Assembly (NCBI RefSeq): GCF_037997115.1 | Contig: NZ_CP150484.1 | Span: 2,903,336-2,958,268 of the forward strand | Reading direction: 5' to 3' | Length of the DNA: 54,933 bases | Origin: Amycolatopsis coloradensis | GTDB lineage: Bacteria; Actinomycetota; Actinomycetes; Mycobacteriales; Pseudonocardiaceae | Shown: one piece after another, positions 1-8,489 of the stretch | Numbering within the stretch: position 1 is the stretch's first letter | Layout: each line of letters starts with the position of its first letter | Program-made: the position numbers and the translations under genes | The notes under the pieces: generated by a model | What the model saw: only the letters and a program-made list of their open reading frames with translations | The model's database searches: none | Told to the model about the DNA's origin: nothing

Positions 1-34
1 TCATCGCAAAATTCGCGATGAAGGGGCCTTTCAT
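1..34. repeat. Palindromic hairpin, cut by the window edge
   Basis: TCATCGC at 1-7 pairs with GCGATGA at 15-21 around a 7-nt loop. The right arm runs on as AGGGGCCTTTCA, so the left arm probably begins before the window. The AGG..CCTTTCA ending resembles the hairpins at 7657, 9338 and 48135. It lies about 90 nt beyond the stop codon of the leftward gene ending at 121 and may act as a terminator. Confidence 0.5.
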
Positions 35-120
35 GGCGTGTGGGGGTTGAGGTCCGTGCATGGGACCGAACCTGGGAAGACCGCATGAGGTTCCGATGAC
101 ACAACGGCCGGAAGCGCGGC

Positions 121-1524
121 TCAGCCGAGCAGTTCGGCCAGCCGGTGCCGCGGCAGGTCGATCAGCCGCGCGTCCGTCAGGTCCGGCGGCACGTCGAGCG
201 AGACGTTCGCGAGCCGCGCGTGCGCCCGGGTCAGCAGTTCTTCCTGGTGGTCGACGGCGTCCGCGACGACGATGGCGTGCCGGTTGTCCGGGGTGCTCCG
301 CAACAGCCGCAGCTTGTACTTCGCGCCGATCAGCCGGTTCAGCGCGGCCTGCGCCTCGGCGTTCGTCAGGTCGGGATGCGAATTCGGGACCAGCAGCGCC
401 AGCCTTCGCGCGTTGGTGCCCAGCAGGGTCCGCAGCAGCCACGGGCCGGGGTCGGCCGAAAGGTCCATCGCGACCGCGTCGCCCTCCGGGCCGGAGCCGG
501 ACCAGTCGACCGGACGCGACTCGAGCGCCAGCCCGCCTTCGGTGGCGATCTCGTGCAGCTTGTCCAGCAGTGACGGCTTTGCCGCACCGGCGGATTCCAC
601 CGACTGCGGGCCGTGCGTGTAGATCGCCGCCTTCCCCTTGCCGCCGCGGTTCTTCTTCGACTTCGCGGTCGGCTGACAGACGTAGAGGTCCGCCGCGCTC
701 CCGATCGCCTGCGCGCCGAAGTACCGGTTGAAGTCCGGCAGGATCGCCTCGAAGGTCAGCCCGAGCGTCGCGAGCGCCCGTTGCACCTGCGCGCCCAGCG
801 CGGGATGCCGGGGGCTGTAGCCGTACGCGAGCAGCAGTCGTCCGTCCGAGGGTTCGGTGAGCGCCTGCACCCCGCGCGCCGCGAACAACCCCATTCCTTC
901 GGGGGTGTAAGGCGGATCACTGAACACGAGATCCATCCGCCCGGTTACCGAGGGTGGGAGGCCGACGCGCAGATCCGTGTGCAGGGTGCGGATGGACCGC
1001 TCGCCGAGTTCGTCGATGTAGGCGAGAACACGATCGTCGAGGTCGACGACGGTGAGGTCCGCGTCGGGCCGCAACGCGCGCACGGCCAGCGAAGTGAGGT
1101 CGTGGTCGCCGAGGAACAGCAGCTTCGCCGTGCCGAGGTCGTACCGCTCGTCCAGCCACAGCGCCCGGTTCAGCACCGTTTCCGGCGTCGCCTGCACGTG
1201 GTCCAGCGCGGCCAGCGGCGCGGGCACGTTCTCGACGTAGCTGGTGATGGTCTTCAGCAGGTCGGGGTCGGATTTCCGGTCCCGTGCCGCGAAGCGCGCG
1301 TACTTCTCGCGCGCGGCGGGGGTCAGCCGGAAGCGGGACTCGTTCCGCTCGAGGTCGTCGCCGAGCGCGTTCAGGACGTCTTCGACACTCCGGCGTGGCG
1401 CGGTGCTGATCCGGACCAGTTCGCCGAGGTCACGCCAATCCGTCCGGAGCAGGGAAATCACCTGATGGAGCGGTCGCACGTGGACACCGTGCGCCGCGAG
1501 GACGTCATCGACGGAGGAACTCAC
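121..1524 (-). CDS. BpsA-like aminopropyltransferase / methyltransferase-fold protein
   Basis: The protein has 467 residues. An N-terminal winged-helix-like region is followed by a Rossmann fold with a GDHDLTSLAV glycine loop, an acidic DLDDRVLAYID loop and a catalytic-type FSDPPYTPEG motif. This is the layout of the bis-aminopropyl-spermidine synthase (DUF43/BpsA) family, which adds aminopropyl groups to polyamines. Actinobacterial members are mostly uncharacterised, so the substrate is not certain. I chose the GTG at 1524, in front of SSSVDDVLAAHG, because residues further upstream look like translated intergenic DNA. It is divergent from the osmolyte importer. A basic KSKKNRGGKGK stretch interrupts the C-terminal half. 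A different N- or C-methyltransferase activity is the alternative. Confidence 0.72.
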   Translation of the reverse strand: MSSSVDDVLAAHGVHVRPLHQVISLLRTDWRDLGELVRISTAPRRSVEDVLNALGDDLERNESRFRLTPAAREKYARFAARDRKSDPDLLKTITSYVENVPAPLAALDHVQATPETVLNRALWLDERYDLGTAKLLFLGDHDLTSLAVRALRPDADLTVVDLDDRVLAYIDELGERSIRTLHTDLRVGLPPSVTGRMDLVFSDPPYTPEGMGLFAARGVQALTEPSDGRLLLAYGYSPRHPALGAQVQRALATLGLTFEAILPDFNRYFGAQAIGSAADLYVCQPTAKSKKNRGGKGKAAIYTHGPQSVESAGAAKPSLLDKLHEIATEGGLALESRPVDWSGSGPEGDAVAMDLSADPGPWLLRTLLGTNARRLALLVPNSHPDLTNAEAQAALNRLIGAKYKLRLLRSTPDNRHAIVVADAVDHQEELLTRAHARLANVSLDVPPDLTDARLIDLPRHRLAELLG

Positions 1525-1726
1525 GCCACGCAGCCTAGGCCGTGTCCTGTGTGGCACGCTCGCGGTCTCCGCGCCCAGGCGGCGCCCGCACCGCCGGGAA
1601 TCACCCGGATCACGGAGCCCATCGAGCGTGCCGCCCAGGACACTGCCGGTGACCCGCCCCCTGGGACACCGTGCCAACAGGGCCGATCTGGGCTACGGTT
1701 TTTCGACCAGACATGGGGAGAGACAC

Positions 1727-2815
1727 GTGACTATCGAGTTCCGTGGCGTGACCAAGCGGTATCCGGACGGGACGGTCGCGGTCGACGACCTGAACCTCAC
1801 CGTGGAGGATGGCACCATCACCGTCTTCGTCGGGCCGTCCGGCTGCGGCAAGACCACGTCGCTGCGGATGATCAACCGGATGGTGGAGCCGACTTCGGGC
1901 ACGGTGCTGCTCGACGGCGAGGACGTCAGCGACGGCGACCCGGCGTTGCTGCGCCGCGGCATCGGCTACGTCATCCAGCACGCCGGCCTCTTTCCACACA
2001 GGACGGTGCTGGACAACGTCGCCACCGTGCCGCTGCTGTCCGGCTGGGACAAGGGCAAGGCGCGCAAACGCGCGGCCGAGCTGCTCGAAACCGTCGGCCT
2101 GCCCGCGGAGTTCGGGAAGCGGTACCCCGCACAGCTTTCCGGTGGCCAGCAGCAGCGCGTCGGCGTCGCCAGGGCGCTCGCGGCGGATTCGCCGGTGCTG
2201 CTGATGGACGAGCCGTTCTCCGCCGTCGACCCGATCGTCCGCGAGGAACTGCAGGACGAATTGCTGCGTCTTCAATCGCAGCTGGGGAAGACGATCGTGT
2301 TCGTCACCCACGACATCGACGAGGCCGTGCGGCTGGGCGACAAGATCGCGGTGCTCCGCGTCGGCGGGGTGCTCGCGCAGTACGGCACGCCTTCGGACGT
2401 GTTGCGCCATCCCGTCGACGACTTCGTCGCGTCCTTCGTGGGCAAGGATCGCGGTTACCGCGGGCTGTCCTTCCTGTCGGCGGACGGGATCGTCGTCGAA
2501 GAGGTCAAGCGGGTCGAGGTCGGCAAGCCCGCCCCCGGGCCGTCCGACGACTGGCAGGTCGCGGTCAACGCCGAGGGCCAGCCTCGCGGCTGGCTGCGTC
2601 CTGGGTCCACTGTGGATGGTGAGCTCGCGGAGACCGATCTCGTCGCGGGCGGATCCTTGTACGTCCAGGGTGCGCCGATCCGGGGCGCGCTCGACGCCGC
2701 GCTTTCGTCGCCCGCGAGCCTCGGTGTCGTGGTCGACGCCGACCAGAAGGTCCTCGGCGTGGTCAGAGCCCAGCAAGTCCTCGAGGTGATCGAAGCGCCG
2801 TCGCTGAGTTCCTGA
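1727..2815 (+). CDS. Osmolyte (glycine betaine/choline-type) ABC transporter ATPase
   Basis: This 362-residue ATPase of the OpuCA/ProV type energises uptake of quaternary amine compatible solutes. Walker A GPSGCGKTT is at about residues 36-44, the Q-loop glutamine at 84, the signature LSGGQ at 137-141 and Walker B VLLMDEP at 157-163. About 120 residues follow the NBD and end in a single degenerate CBS-like segment, the region that senses ionic strength in OpuA. The GTG start at 1727 is preceded by GGGGAGA. The stop TGA shares one base with the next ATG, so the four genes form a translationally coupled operon. Related importers take up ergothioneine or carnitine, so the exact substrate is an inference. 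Confidence 0.88.
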   Translation: MTIEFRGVTKRYPDGTVAVDDLNLTVEDGTITVFVGPSGCGKTTSLRMINRMVEPTSGTVLLDGEDVSDGDPALLRRGIGYVIQHAGLFPHRTVLDNVATVPLLSGWDKGKARKRAAELLETVGLPAEFGKRYPAQLSGGQQQRVGVARALAADSPVLLMDEPFSAVDPIVREELQDELLRLQSQLGKTIVFVTHDIDEAVRLGDKIAVLRVGGVLAQYGTPSDVLRHPVDDFVASFVGKDRGYRGLSFLSADGIVVEEVKRVEVGKPAPGPSDDWQVAVNAEGQPRGWLRPGSTVDGELAETDLVAGGSLYVQGAPIRGALDAALSSPASLGVVVDADQKVLGVVRAQQVLEVIEAPSLSS

Positions 2816-3498
2816 TGGGGGACTTCTTCGCGGAGCTCGGCCGCTACCTGGGCAGCGCCAACAACCGGTCGCAGTTCTTCGGCGACCTGCTCGACCACAT
2901 CTATCTTTCGCTGGTCCCGCTGGCGCTGGGCCTGGTGATCGCGGTGCTGGCGGGCTGGCTCGGCCATCGCTACCGGGCCGTGTGCAACGTACTGCTCGTG
3001 GTGTCGAACCTGCTGTACACGATCCCGTCACTCGCCCTGTTCGTGGTGATCCCGGGCATCATCGGTTCGAAGATCCTCGACAGCGTCAACGTCATCGTCG
3101 CGCTCACCGTCTACACCGCCGCCCTGCTCGTGCGCCCGGTGCTGGACGCGCTCGACGCCGTCCCGCCGCACGTCGTCGCCGCGGCCACGGCGATCGGCTA
3201 CAAACCCGCGCGCCGCTTCCTCGCCGTCGAGCTGCCGCTTTCGGTGCCGGTGCTCGCGGCGGGCGTCCGGGTGGCTTCGGTCAGCAACATCAGCCTGGTC
3301 AGTGTCGGCGCGCTGATCGGCACAGGCGGGCTCGGCGTGTTGTTCACCGACGGTTTCCAGCGCGAGTACTTCTCGCCGATCGTCGTCGGGATCGTCGCGA
3401 CCCTGCTGCTCGCGCTGATCGTGGACCTGGTGCTGGTCCAGCTCCGCAATCTCCTCACACCCTGGGACCGGGTGGCGACCAAGGCGGGGGCGAAATGA
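2815..3498 (+). CDS. Osmolyte ABC transporter permease (OpuCB-like)
   Basis: A 227-residue integral membrane protein with about five or six hydrophobic helices and the binding-protein-dependent permease (BPD_transp_1) pattern. The EAA-type cytoplasmic loop AATAIGYKPARRFLAVELPLSVPVLAAG contacts the ATPase. Length and sequence fit ProW/OpuCB half-permeases. It starts one base inside the stop of the ATPase gene and overlaps the second permease by 4 nt (ATGA). Together with the next permease it should form the heterodimeric channel of the importer. Confidence 0.88.
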   Translation: MGDFFAELGRYLGSANNRSQFFGDLLDHIYLSLVPLALGLVIAVLAGWLGHRYRAVCNVLLVVSNLLYTIPSLALFVVIPGIIGSKILDSVNVIVALTVYTAALLVRPVLDALDAVPPHVVAAATAIGYKPARRFLAVELPLSVPVLAAGVRVASVSNISLVSVGALIGTGGLGVLFTDGFQREYFSPIVVGIVATLLLALIVDLVLVQLRNLLTPWDRVATKAGAK

Positions 3499-4184
3499 TC
3501 GGCGACGTCCTGAACTGGTTCGGCGACCCGGCCCACTGGCAGGGCGCGGACGGCGTCCCGGCCCGGCTGCTGCAGCATCTCGGCTACACGGCGCTGGCAC
3601 TGGTCTTCGCGCTGCTCATCGCGATCCCGCTCGGGCTCTACGTGGGGCACACGGGCCGCGGCGCGGTGCTGCTGGTGAGTGGCGGCAACGCGATCCGCGC
3701 GTTGCCGACGCTGGGGCTGGTGACCTTCCTGTTCCTGCTCTTCACCGAAAGCGAGCTCTCGACGATCATCGGGCTCGTGGTACTCGCCATCCCGCCGATC
3801 CTCGCCGGGACGTACGCGGGTCTCCAGGCGACCGACCACGGCGTGGTCGACGCGGCGCAGGGCATCGGAATGACCGGCTGGCAACGGTTGTGGAAGGTCG
3901 AGGTGCCCATCTCGCTGCCGCTGGTGCTCGGCGGGGTGCGGAACTCGGTGCTGCAACTGGTGGCGACGGCCGCCGTGGCCGCCTACGTCGGGCTCGGCGG
4001 GCTCGGCCGGTTCCTGCTCGACGGACTGGCCATTTTGGACTATCCGCAGGTGGTCGCGGGCGCGGTGCTGACGACGTTGCTCGCGGTCGTGCTCGACCTC
4101 GCGCTGGCGGGTGTCCAGCGAGTGCTGGTGCCCAAGGGAGTTCGGCTGGCGCAGGCCGCGAGCGGGAAGAAGGCGAAGGTATGA
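3495..4184 (+). CDS. Osmolyte ABC transporter permease (OpuCD-like)
   Basis: A 229-residue second permease of the importer. Hydrophobic helices flank the EAA loop around AAQGIGMTGWQRLWKVEVP. The segment AIRALPTLGLVTFLF is typical of OpuCD/ProW proteins. The start ATG at 3495 overlaps the previous stop (ATGA) and the gene overlaps the lipoprotein gene by 4 nt. The C-terminal GKKAKV is a cytoplasmic basic tail. Pairing of two distinct half-permeases is the OpuC arrangement, not the single-permease OpuA one. Confidence 0.88.
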   Translation: MIGDVLNWFGDPAHWQGADGVPARLLQHLGYTALALVFALLIAIPLGLYVGHTGRGAVLLVSGGNAIRALPTLGLVTFLFLLFTESELSTIIGLVVLAIPPILAGTYAGLQATDHGVVDAAQGIGMTGWQRLWKVEVPISLPLVLGGVRNSVLQLVATAAVAAYVGLGGLGRFLLDGLAILDYPQVVAGAVLTTLLAVVLDLALAGVQRVLVPKGVRLAQAASGKKAKV

Positions 4185-5089
4185 GTGCCGGTAGGCGGAG
4201 GGTGGCGGCTCTGTTCGCCGGTATCGCTTTGCTCGCTGCGGGCTGTGGCAACCCGCTCGCCGGAGGCGCCGAGGGCGGGGCGACCGGCGACATCATCATC
4301 GGCGCGTCCGACGTCGGGGAAAGTCTTCTGCTGGCCCAGATCTACGCGGGCGCGCTGCGCAACGCGGGCGCCGAGAACGTGACCGTGCGCCCGCCCGTCG
4401 GCAGTCGCGAGGTCGTCGTCAAGGCCCTGCAGGACAAATCGCTTTCGGTGGTGCCGGACTACAGCGGCAACCTGTTGCGCTACTTCGACAAGGATACGCA
4501 GGCGACCACACCACAGGACGTCTACGCGCAGCTGAAACAGAAGCTGCCGTCCGGATTCGAAGTCCTCGAACAGGCGCCCGCCGAGGACAAGGACCTGCTG
4601 GTGGTGCGCAAGGAACTCGCCGATTCCGGGATCCGGACGTTCTCCGATCTCGGCAAGCGGTGCGGGGAATTCGTGTTCGGCGGTCCCGGCCAGTGGAGCA
4701 GCCGCTGGAAGGACAAGATCAAGACGCTCTACGGCTGCGAGTTCGCCGAGATCCGCACGACCGACACCGGCGGCCCGGTCACGGTCGCCGCGCTGAAGTC
4801 GGGTGACATCCAGGTCGCGGATCTGTTCAGCACGTCGTCGTCGATCGCCGCGAACGGGTTCGTCCCGCTGGTGGACGACAAGAACATGTTCCCCGCGCAG
4901 AACATCGTGCCGCTTGTCGCGAAGGGGACGTTGTCGCCGAAGGAGGTCGACGCGTTGAACCGGGTTTCGGCGGTGCTCACGACCGACGAGCTGACCGAGT
5001 TGAACGTCCGGTTCAGCGAGGAGAAGCGCAACCCGCTCGACGTCGCCGAGGAGTTCCTGCGCCGGAACAACCTCCTCGCGCCCACCTGA
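4181..5089 (+). CDS. Osmolyte ABC transporter substrate-binding lipoprotein
   Basis: A 302-residue secreted binding protein of the OpuAC (type II periplasmic) fold. Three arginines precede a hydrophobic stretch and the lipobox-like LAAGC, with the lipidated cysteine at about residue 22, so it is anchored outside the membrane. The mature part opens with IIIGASDVGESLLLAQIYAGAL, typical of OpuCC proteins that bind betaine, choline or carnitine. ATG 4181 overlaps the permease stop. The operon ends here, followed by a long palindrome that also faces a convergent gene. Osmotic or CBS-linked control is likely but not visible in the sequence. Confidence 0.87.
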   Translation: MSAGRRRVAALFAGIALLAAGCGNPLAGGAEGGATGDIIIGASDVGESLLLAQIYAGALRNAGAENVTVRPPVGSREVVVKALQDKSLSVVPDYSGNLLRYFDKDTQATTPQDVYAQLKQKLPSGFEVLEQAPAEDKDLLVVRKELADSGIRTFSDLGKRCGEFVFGGPGQWSSRWKDKIKTLYGCEFAEIRTTDTGGPVTVAALKSGDIQVADLFSTSSSIAANGFVPLVDDKNMFPAQNIVPLVAKGTLSPKEVDALNRVSAVLTTDELTELNVRFSEEKRNPLDVAEEFLRRNNLLAPT

Positions 5090-5098
5090 CCCCATGCA

Positions 5099-5154
5099 TT
5101 TAGTCCTCTGAATGCGGTCCTTGCGTGTGCAACTACCGCATTCAGAGGACTAAA
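5099..5154. repeat. Intergenic palindrome, TTTAGTCCTCTG family, copy A
   Basis: Perfect 19-bp arms at 5099-5117 and 5136-5154 surround an 18-nt loop that contains a smaller TTGC/GCAA stem. It lies between the convergent ends of the importer operon and the GNAT gene, so it can act as a two-way terminator. Its loop matches copy C at 43953 in reverse complement (GGTCCTTGC and GCAACTACC are shared), which points to copying and not to chance. Confidence 0.9.
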
Positions 5155-5165
5155 CGCGGAGGAGG

Positions 5166-5681
5166 CTAGAGGCGGTCGAAGGCGGGTGAGTAGCGGAACT
5201 CGCCCTGGAGGTCGGGCGTGTACGCGCGCAGGGTGCGGACCTGGAAGTGCGGCGCCCATTCCGCGACCGGCGGCGTGATCCCGTGCCGCGCGGCGAGCAC
5301 GAAGCCGAAGCGGGAGTAGTAGTTCGGGTCGCCCAGCAGGACCACGGCGCCGTAACCGAGCGCGTCCGCCGCGCCGAGCACGGCGTGCACGAGCGCGGAG
5401 CCGACGCCGGAAGCGTGATGCTGGGGCAGGACTCCGAGCGGGCCGAGACCGACCGTGGACTTCTCGTCGGAGCCGAGTTTGGCCGGGCTGCAGCAGACGT
5501 GCCCGACGACCTCCCCGTCGCGTTCGGCCACGATGGACAGTGCGCCGATCAGGTCACCGTCCTCCCGCAGTTCGTCGACGAGTTTCGCCTCGACCACCGG
5601 GACACTGAGTTTCTCGAACGCGGCCAGATGGACGGCGTGGATCGCCTCGCGGTCGGCCGGGGTTTCCTGTCGGATCAGCAT
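5166..5681 (-). CDS. GNAT family N-acetyltransferase
   Basis: A 171-residue single-domain acetyl-CoA-dependent acyltransferase. The acetyl-CoA loop QHHASGVGSALVHAVL gives the Q-x-x-G-x-G/A pattern, preceded by the beta4 strand LGPLGVLP. The YYSRFGFVLA segment near the C-terminus is common in the YhbS-like subfamily that acetylates small molecules or protein N-termini. I chose ATG 5681 (MLIRQETPADRE) over a longer reading because the extra 44 residues have no family character. The gene stands alone, convergent to the importer. Confidence 0.82.
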   Translation of the reverse strand: MLIRQETPADREAIHAVHLAAFEKLSVPVVEAKLVDELREDGDLIGALSIVAERDGEVVGHVCCSPAKLGSDEKSTVGLGPLGVLPQHHASGVGSALVHAVLGAADALGYGAVVLLGDPNYYSRFGFVLAARHGITPPVAEWAPHFQVRTLRAYTPDLQGEFRYSPAFDRL

Positions 5682-6074
5682 GCGCCCGAGTGTGCTCCAT
5701 CCGAAGGTAGGATGGAAATCGATTTCCGCGCCGCGAGGTCGCGACTTTAGTAGGCGGCCATCCGTGTGTACTTCCACGGCGTTGAAACGGCCGAGGGGAC
5801 GGAAAACGACCACCAGATGTGCGGATCCCCAATTCTTCGTGGGCCGTACGGCGGTAAAACGCGACTAAAGGCGGGGGCTGAACGGTGCCCGAGCTGCGTC
5901 GACGCGACGTCCATTACTACCGGGATGTCCGTAATGCAAGGTCTTCCTTGGGGTGAAACCGCGACTTAGTCTCAGCCTGCGCTCCTAAGTGGAACGCGCT
6001 TCACCTCTGAGTCACCCCAACGATCCGGCGGGCTTCGTCATGCCCGTGGGTCGACCCTGCCTGGGAGGAATATC
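5682..6074. other. 393-bp intergenic region between GNAT and subtilase genes
   Basis: No convincing gene was seen. It holds a perfect 14-bp palindrome at 5714-5727, three copies of a GCGACTTTAG-like word (near 5741, 5861 and 5961) and a CATTAC/GTAATG inverted pair near 5912-5936. The region must contain the promoters of both divergent genes. I cannot assign -35 or -10 boxes with confidence. Confidence 0.6.
5714..5727. promoter_or_regulatory. Perfect palindrome upstream of the GNAT gene
   Basis: GGAAATCGATTTCC is a perfect 14-bp dyad that starts 33 nt upstream of the GNAT start codon. It has the size and position of a repressor operator. No regulator gene is adjacent, so its binding partner is unknown. 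Confidence 0.4.
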
Positions 6075-7640
6075 TTGAACAATTCCCTGGGAACCTTGAA
6101 GAGACGACTGCCCGCCTTCGGTGTGGCCGCGGCCGTCGCCGTGCTGACGGCGCTGGGCGGCACCACCGTCGCGTCGGCGGCCGAGGGTTCGATCGTCAAC
6201 GCGGGTAGCGACAAGGCGATCAAGGACAGCTACATCGTCGTGCTGAAGGACGGCTCGTCGGTCGAAGCCACCGCGAAGAGCGTGACCCAGCGCCACGGCG
6301 GCACGGTCGAGAAGACCTTCGCGTCTTCGGTCCGTGGTTTCTCCGGTGCGCTGACCGAAAAGCAGGCGAAGCGCGTCGCCGCCGACCCCGCCGTCGCGTA
6401 CGTGGAGCAGAACCAGACCGTCTCGATCTCGGTGGACCAGCTGAACCCGCCGTCGTGGGGCCTGGACCGGGTCGATCAGCAGAGCCTTCCGCTCAACCAG
6501 AAGTACGGCTACAGCACCACGGCGTCGAACGTCACCGCGTACGTCGTCGACACCGGCATCCTCACCACGCACCCCGACTTCGGCGGGCGCGCGACCCACG
6601 GCCGTGACACCGTCGACAACGACAACGACGCCACGGACTGCCAGGGTCACGGCACCCACGTCGCCGGCACCATCGGCGGTACCGCGCACGGTCTGGCCAA
6701 GGGCGTCAAGCTCGTCGCCGTCCGCGTGCTGAACTGCTCCGGTTCCGGGACGACGGCCGGCGTCATCGCCGGTGTCGACTGGGTGACCGCGAACGCCGTC
6801 AAGCCCGCCGTCGCGAACATGAGCCTCGGTGGCGGCGCTTCGACGACCCTCGACCAGGCCGTCCAGCGGTCGATCGCGGCAGGCATCACCTACGGTGTCG
6901 CGGCCGGTAACGACACCGGTGCCAACGCCTGCAACACCTCGCCCGCCCGTACGCCGGAAGCGATCACCGTCGGCTCGACGACGAACACCGACGCGCGGTC
7001 GAGCTTCTCCAACATCGGCACCTGCCTCGACATCTTCGCGCCGGGCAGCGGCATCACGTCGACGTGGCTGAACAACGGCACCAACACCATCAGCGGTACC
7101 TCGATGGCGACTCCGCACGTCGTGGGCGCGGCGGCCCTGTACGCCTCCGCCAACCCGTCGGCCACGCCGAAGCAGGTCCGTGACGCGCTGGTCGCCAACG
7201 GCACCAAGGACAAGGTGACCAACCCGGGCACCGGTTCGCCGAACGTGCTGCTCTACACCGGCACCGGCGGTGGCCCCGACCCCGAGCCGACCCCCTGTGG
7301 CACGCAGACCAACAGCGGCGTCGTCGCCATCCCCGACGCCGGTGCCGCGGTGACCAGCACGATCACCGTCGCGAACTGCGCCCGCAACGCCTCGGCCACC
7401 ACCAAGGTCGCGGTGAACATCACGCACACCTACGTCGGTGACCTCGTCATCGACCTGGTCGCGCCGGACGGCAGCTCCTACCGCCTGAAGGGTTCGAGCA
7501 ACGACTCGTCCGACAACATCAACACCACCTACACCGCCAACGTCTCGTCCGAGGCCGCGAACGGTGCCTGGAAGCTGAAGGTCCAGGACGTCTACCGGGT
7601 CGACACCGGCACGCTCAACAGCTGGTCGCTGACCGTCTGA
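6075..7640 (+). CDS. Secreted subtilisin-like serine protease with C-terminal P domain
   Basis: A 521-residue S8 family protease. It has a signal peptide of about 36 residues ending near TVASA, then an inhibitor I9 propeptide at about 50-120. The peptidase domain has catalytic Asp159 (VVDTG), His192 (GHGTHVAG) and Ser343 (GTSMATPH), and AAGND supplies the oxyanion Asn279. After a Gly/Pro linker, residues about 407-521 form a proprotein-convertase P domain (THTYVGDLVIDLVAPDG). The start is TTG 6075, supported by GGGAGGA six nt upstream. It should be exported, autoprocessed and act outside the cell on proteins. A hairpin terminator follows. Unusually for the window, it carries many ACC and AAC codons, as highly expressed secreted proteins do. 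Confidence 0.93.
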   Translation: MNNSLGTLKRRLPAFGVAAAVAVLTALGGTTVASAAEGSIVNAGSDKAIKDSYIVVLKDGSSVEATAKSVTQRHGGTVEKTFASSVRGFSGALTEKQAKRVAADPAVAYVEQNQTVSISVDQLNPPSWGLDRVDQQSLPLNQKYGYSTTASNVTAYVVDTGILTTHPDFGGRATHGRDTVDNDNDATDCQGHGTHVAGTIGGTAHGLAKGVKLVAVRVLNCSGSGTTAGVIAGVDWVTANAVKPAVANMSLGGGASTTLDQAVQRSIAAGITYGVAAGNDTGANACNTSPARTPEAITVGSTTNTDARSSFSNIGTCLDIFAPGSGITSTWLNNGTNTISGTSMATPHVVGAAALYASANPSATPKQVRDALVANGTKDKVTNPGTGSPNVLLYTGTGGGPDPEPTPCGTQTNSGVVAIPDAGAAVTSTITVANCARNASATTKVAVNITHTYVGDLVIDLVAPDGSSYRLKGSSNDSSDNINTTYTANVSSEAANGAWKLKVQDVYRVDTGTLNSWSLTV

Positions 7641-7656
7641 TCCACCCCTGGAGTGC

Positions 7657-7696
7657 GTCAAGGCCCCCTTCCTCCTGCTGGGAAGGGGGCCTTCAC
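7657..7696. terminator. Strong hairpin after the subtilase, AAGGCC family
   Basis: Perfect 13-bp arms lie at 7660-7672 and 7681-7693, with an 8-nt loop. With one mismatch the arms extend three bases further (GTC against GAC). It starts 17 nt after the subtilase stop. The arm sequence AAGGCCCCCTTCC is shared in form with the hairpins at 9338 and 48135, so it is both a terminator and a member of a repeated family. Confidence 0.85.
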
Positions 7697-7772
7697 GTCT
7701 CCGGAGAGTGATTCGGCGCCCAGTTGCGGCGTTCGTCCACTAAGGACCTTCGCGAGGCTTTACCCTCTCCGC

Positions 7773-8489
7773 ATGCAGCCCGGACCGCCCTATCAGCAGG
7801 GACCTCAGCAGCCGTATCCGCCGCAGGGATATCCGGGGTATCCGCCGCCCGGATACGGCCCGCCGCCCAAGAAGTCGAACACCGGGCTCATCGTCGGCCT
7901 CGTCATCGGCGCGGTCGTGCTGCTCGGCGGTGGCGGGGTCGCGGCCTTCCTGCTGCTGTCCGACTCCGGTTCGTCGTCGACCGCGGCGCCGACGTCGTCC
8001 AAGAAGACCGGTCCGCCGGACAAGTACTCCAAGCTGCCCACCTGCCAGAAGATCGGGACCGGGGTGAGGAACCTGCCGCCGCTCGAAACGCCGAAGGGCG
8101 AGGAGCCGGCGAGCACGTCGAACAACGACATCATCTACACCGCGTCTTCGTGTTCCTGGCGCGAATACGGGGCTCCGTCGGCTTCGGTGACCATGTACCT
8201 GGCGAAGTCGAAGGAACCGGGCACCGGTGCCGGCGAGGACTGGGCCAAGGCGGGCTACGACAACGCCATGCGGGACGGCGGCGAAGTGATCCCCACCCTC
8301 GCCAAGGCGACGAAGGCCGGTTACAACGACATCCGGTCCGATGGGCAGTGCTCGATCAAGCTTTACCAAGGCAACGTCGAAGCGCAGATCATCGTGAGCG
8401 GCGCCGACCCGTCCAAACCGCTCGACCAGACGCTGTGCAAGGAAAACGCCTTGAAGGTCGCGAAGGCGACCTCCGAGGCAATCGGCTAG
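7773..8489 (+). CDS. Proline-rich, single-pass membrane protein of unknown function
   Basis: A 238-residue protein. Residues about 1-33 are a Pro/Gly/Tyr/Gln-rich cytoplasmic tail (PPQGYPGYPPPGYG type), followed by KK and one transmembrane helix at about 36-60. A Ser/Thr linker leads to an extracytoplasmic domain of about 160 residues with cysteines near CQK, CSW, CSI and CKE that could form two disulfides. This layout is common among actinobacterial cell-envelope proteins. The domain is not one I can name. ATG 7773 gives the typical MQPGPPYQQ start. Its stop overlaps the convergent SMP-30 gene by 4 nt. Confidence 0.75.
   Translation: MQPGPPYQQGPQQPYPPQGYPGYPPPGYGPPPKKSNTGLIVGLVIGAVVLLGGGGVAAFLLLSDSGSSSTAAPTSSKKTGPPDKYSKLPTCQKIGTGVRNLPPLETPKGEEPASTSNNDIIYTASSCSWREYGAPSASVTMYLAKSKEPGTGAGEDWAKAGYDNAMRDGGEVIPTLAKATKAGYNDIRSDGQCSIKLYQGNVEAQIIVSGADPSKPLDQTLCKENALKVAKATSEAIG

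Noticed and set aside
613..2622. 669-residue plus-strand reading across the BpsA-like and ATPase genes
   Set aside because: Arg/Pro/Gly-rich composition without domains; it is a shadow of two well-supported genes in other frames.
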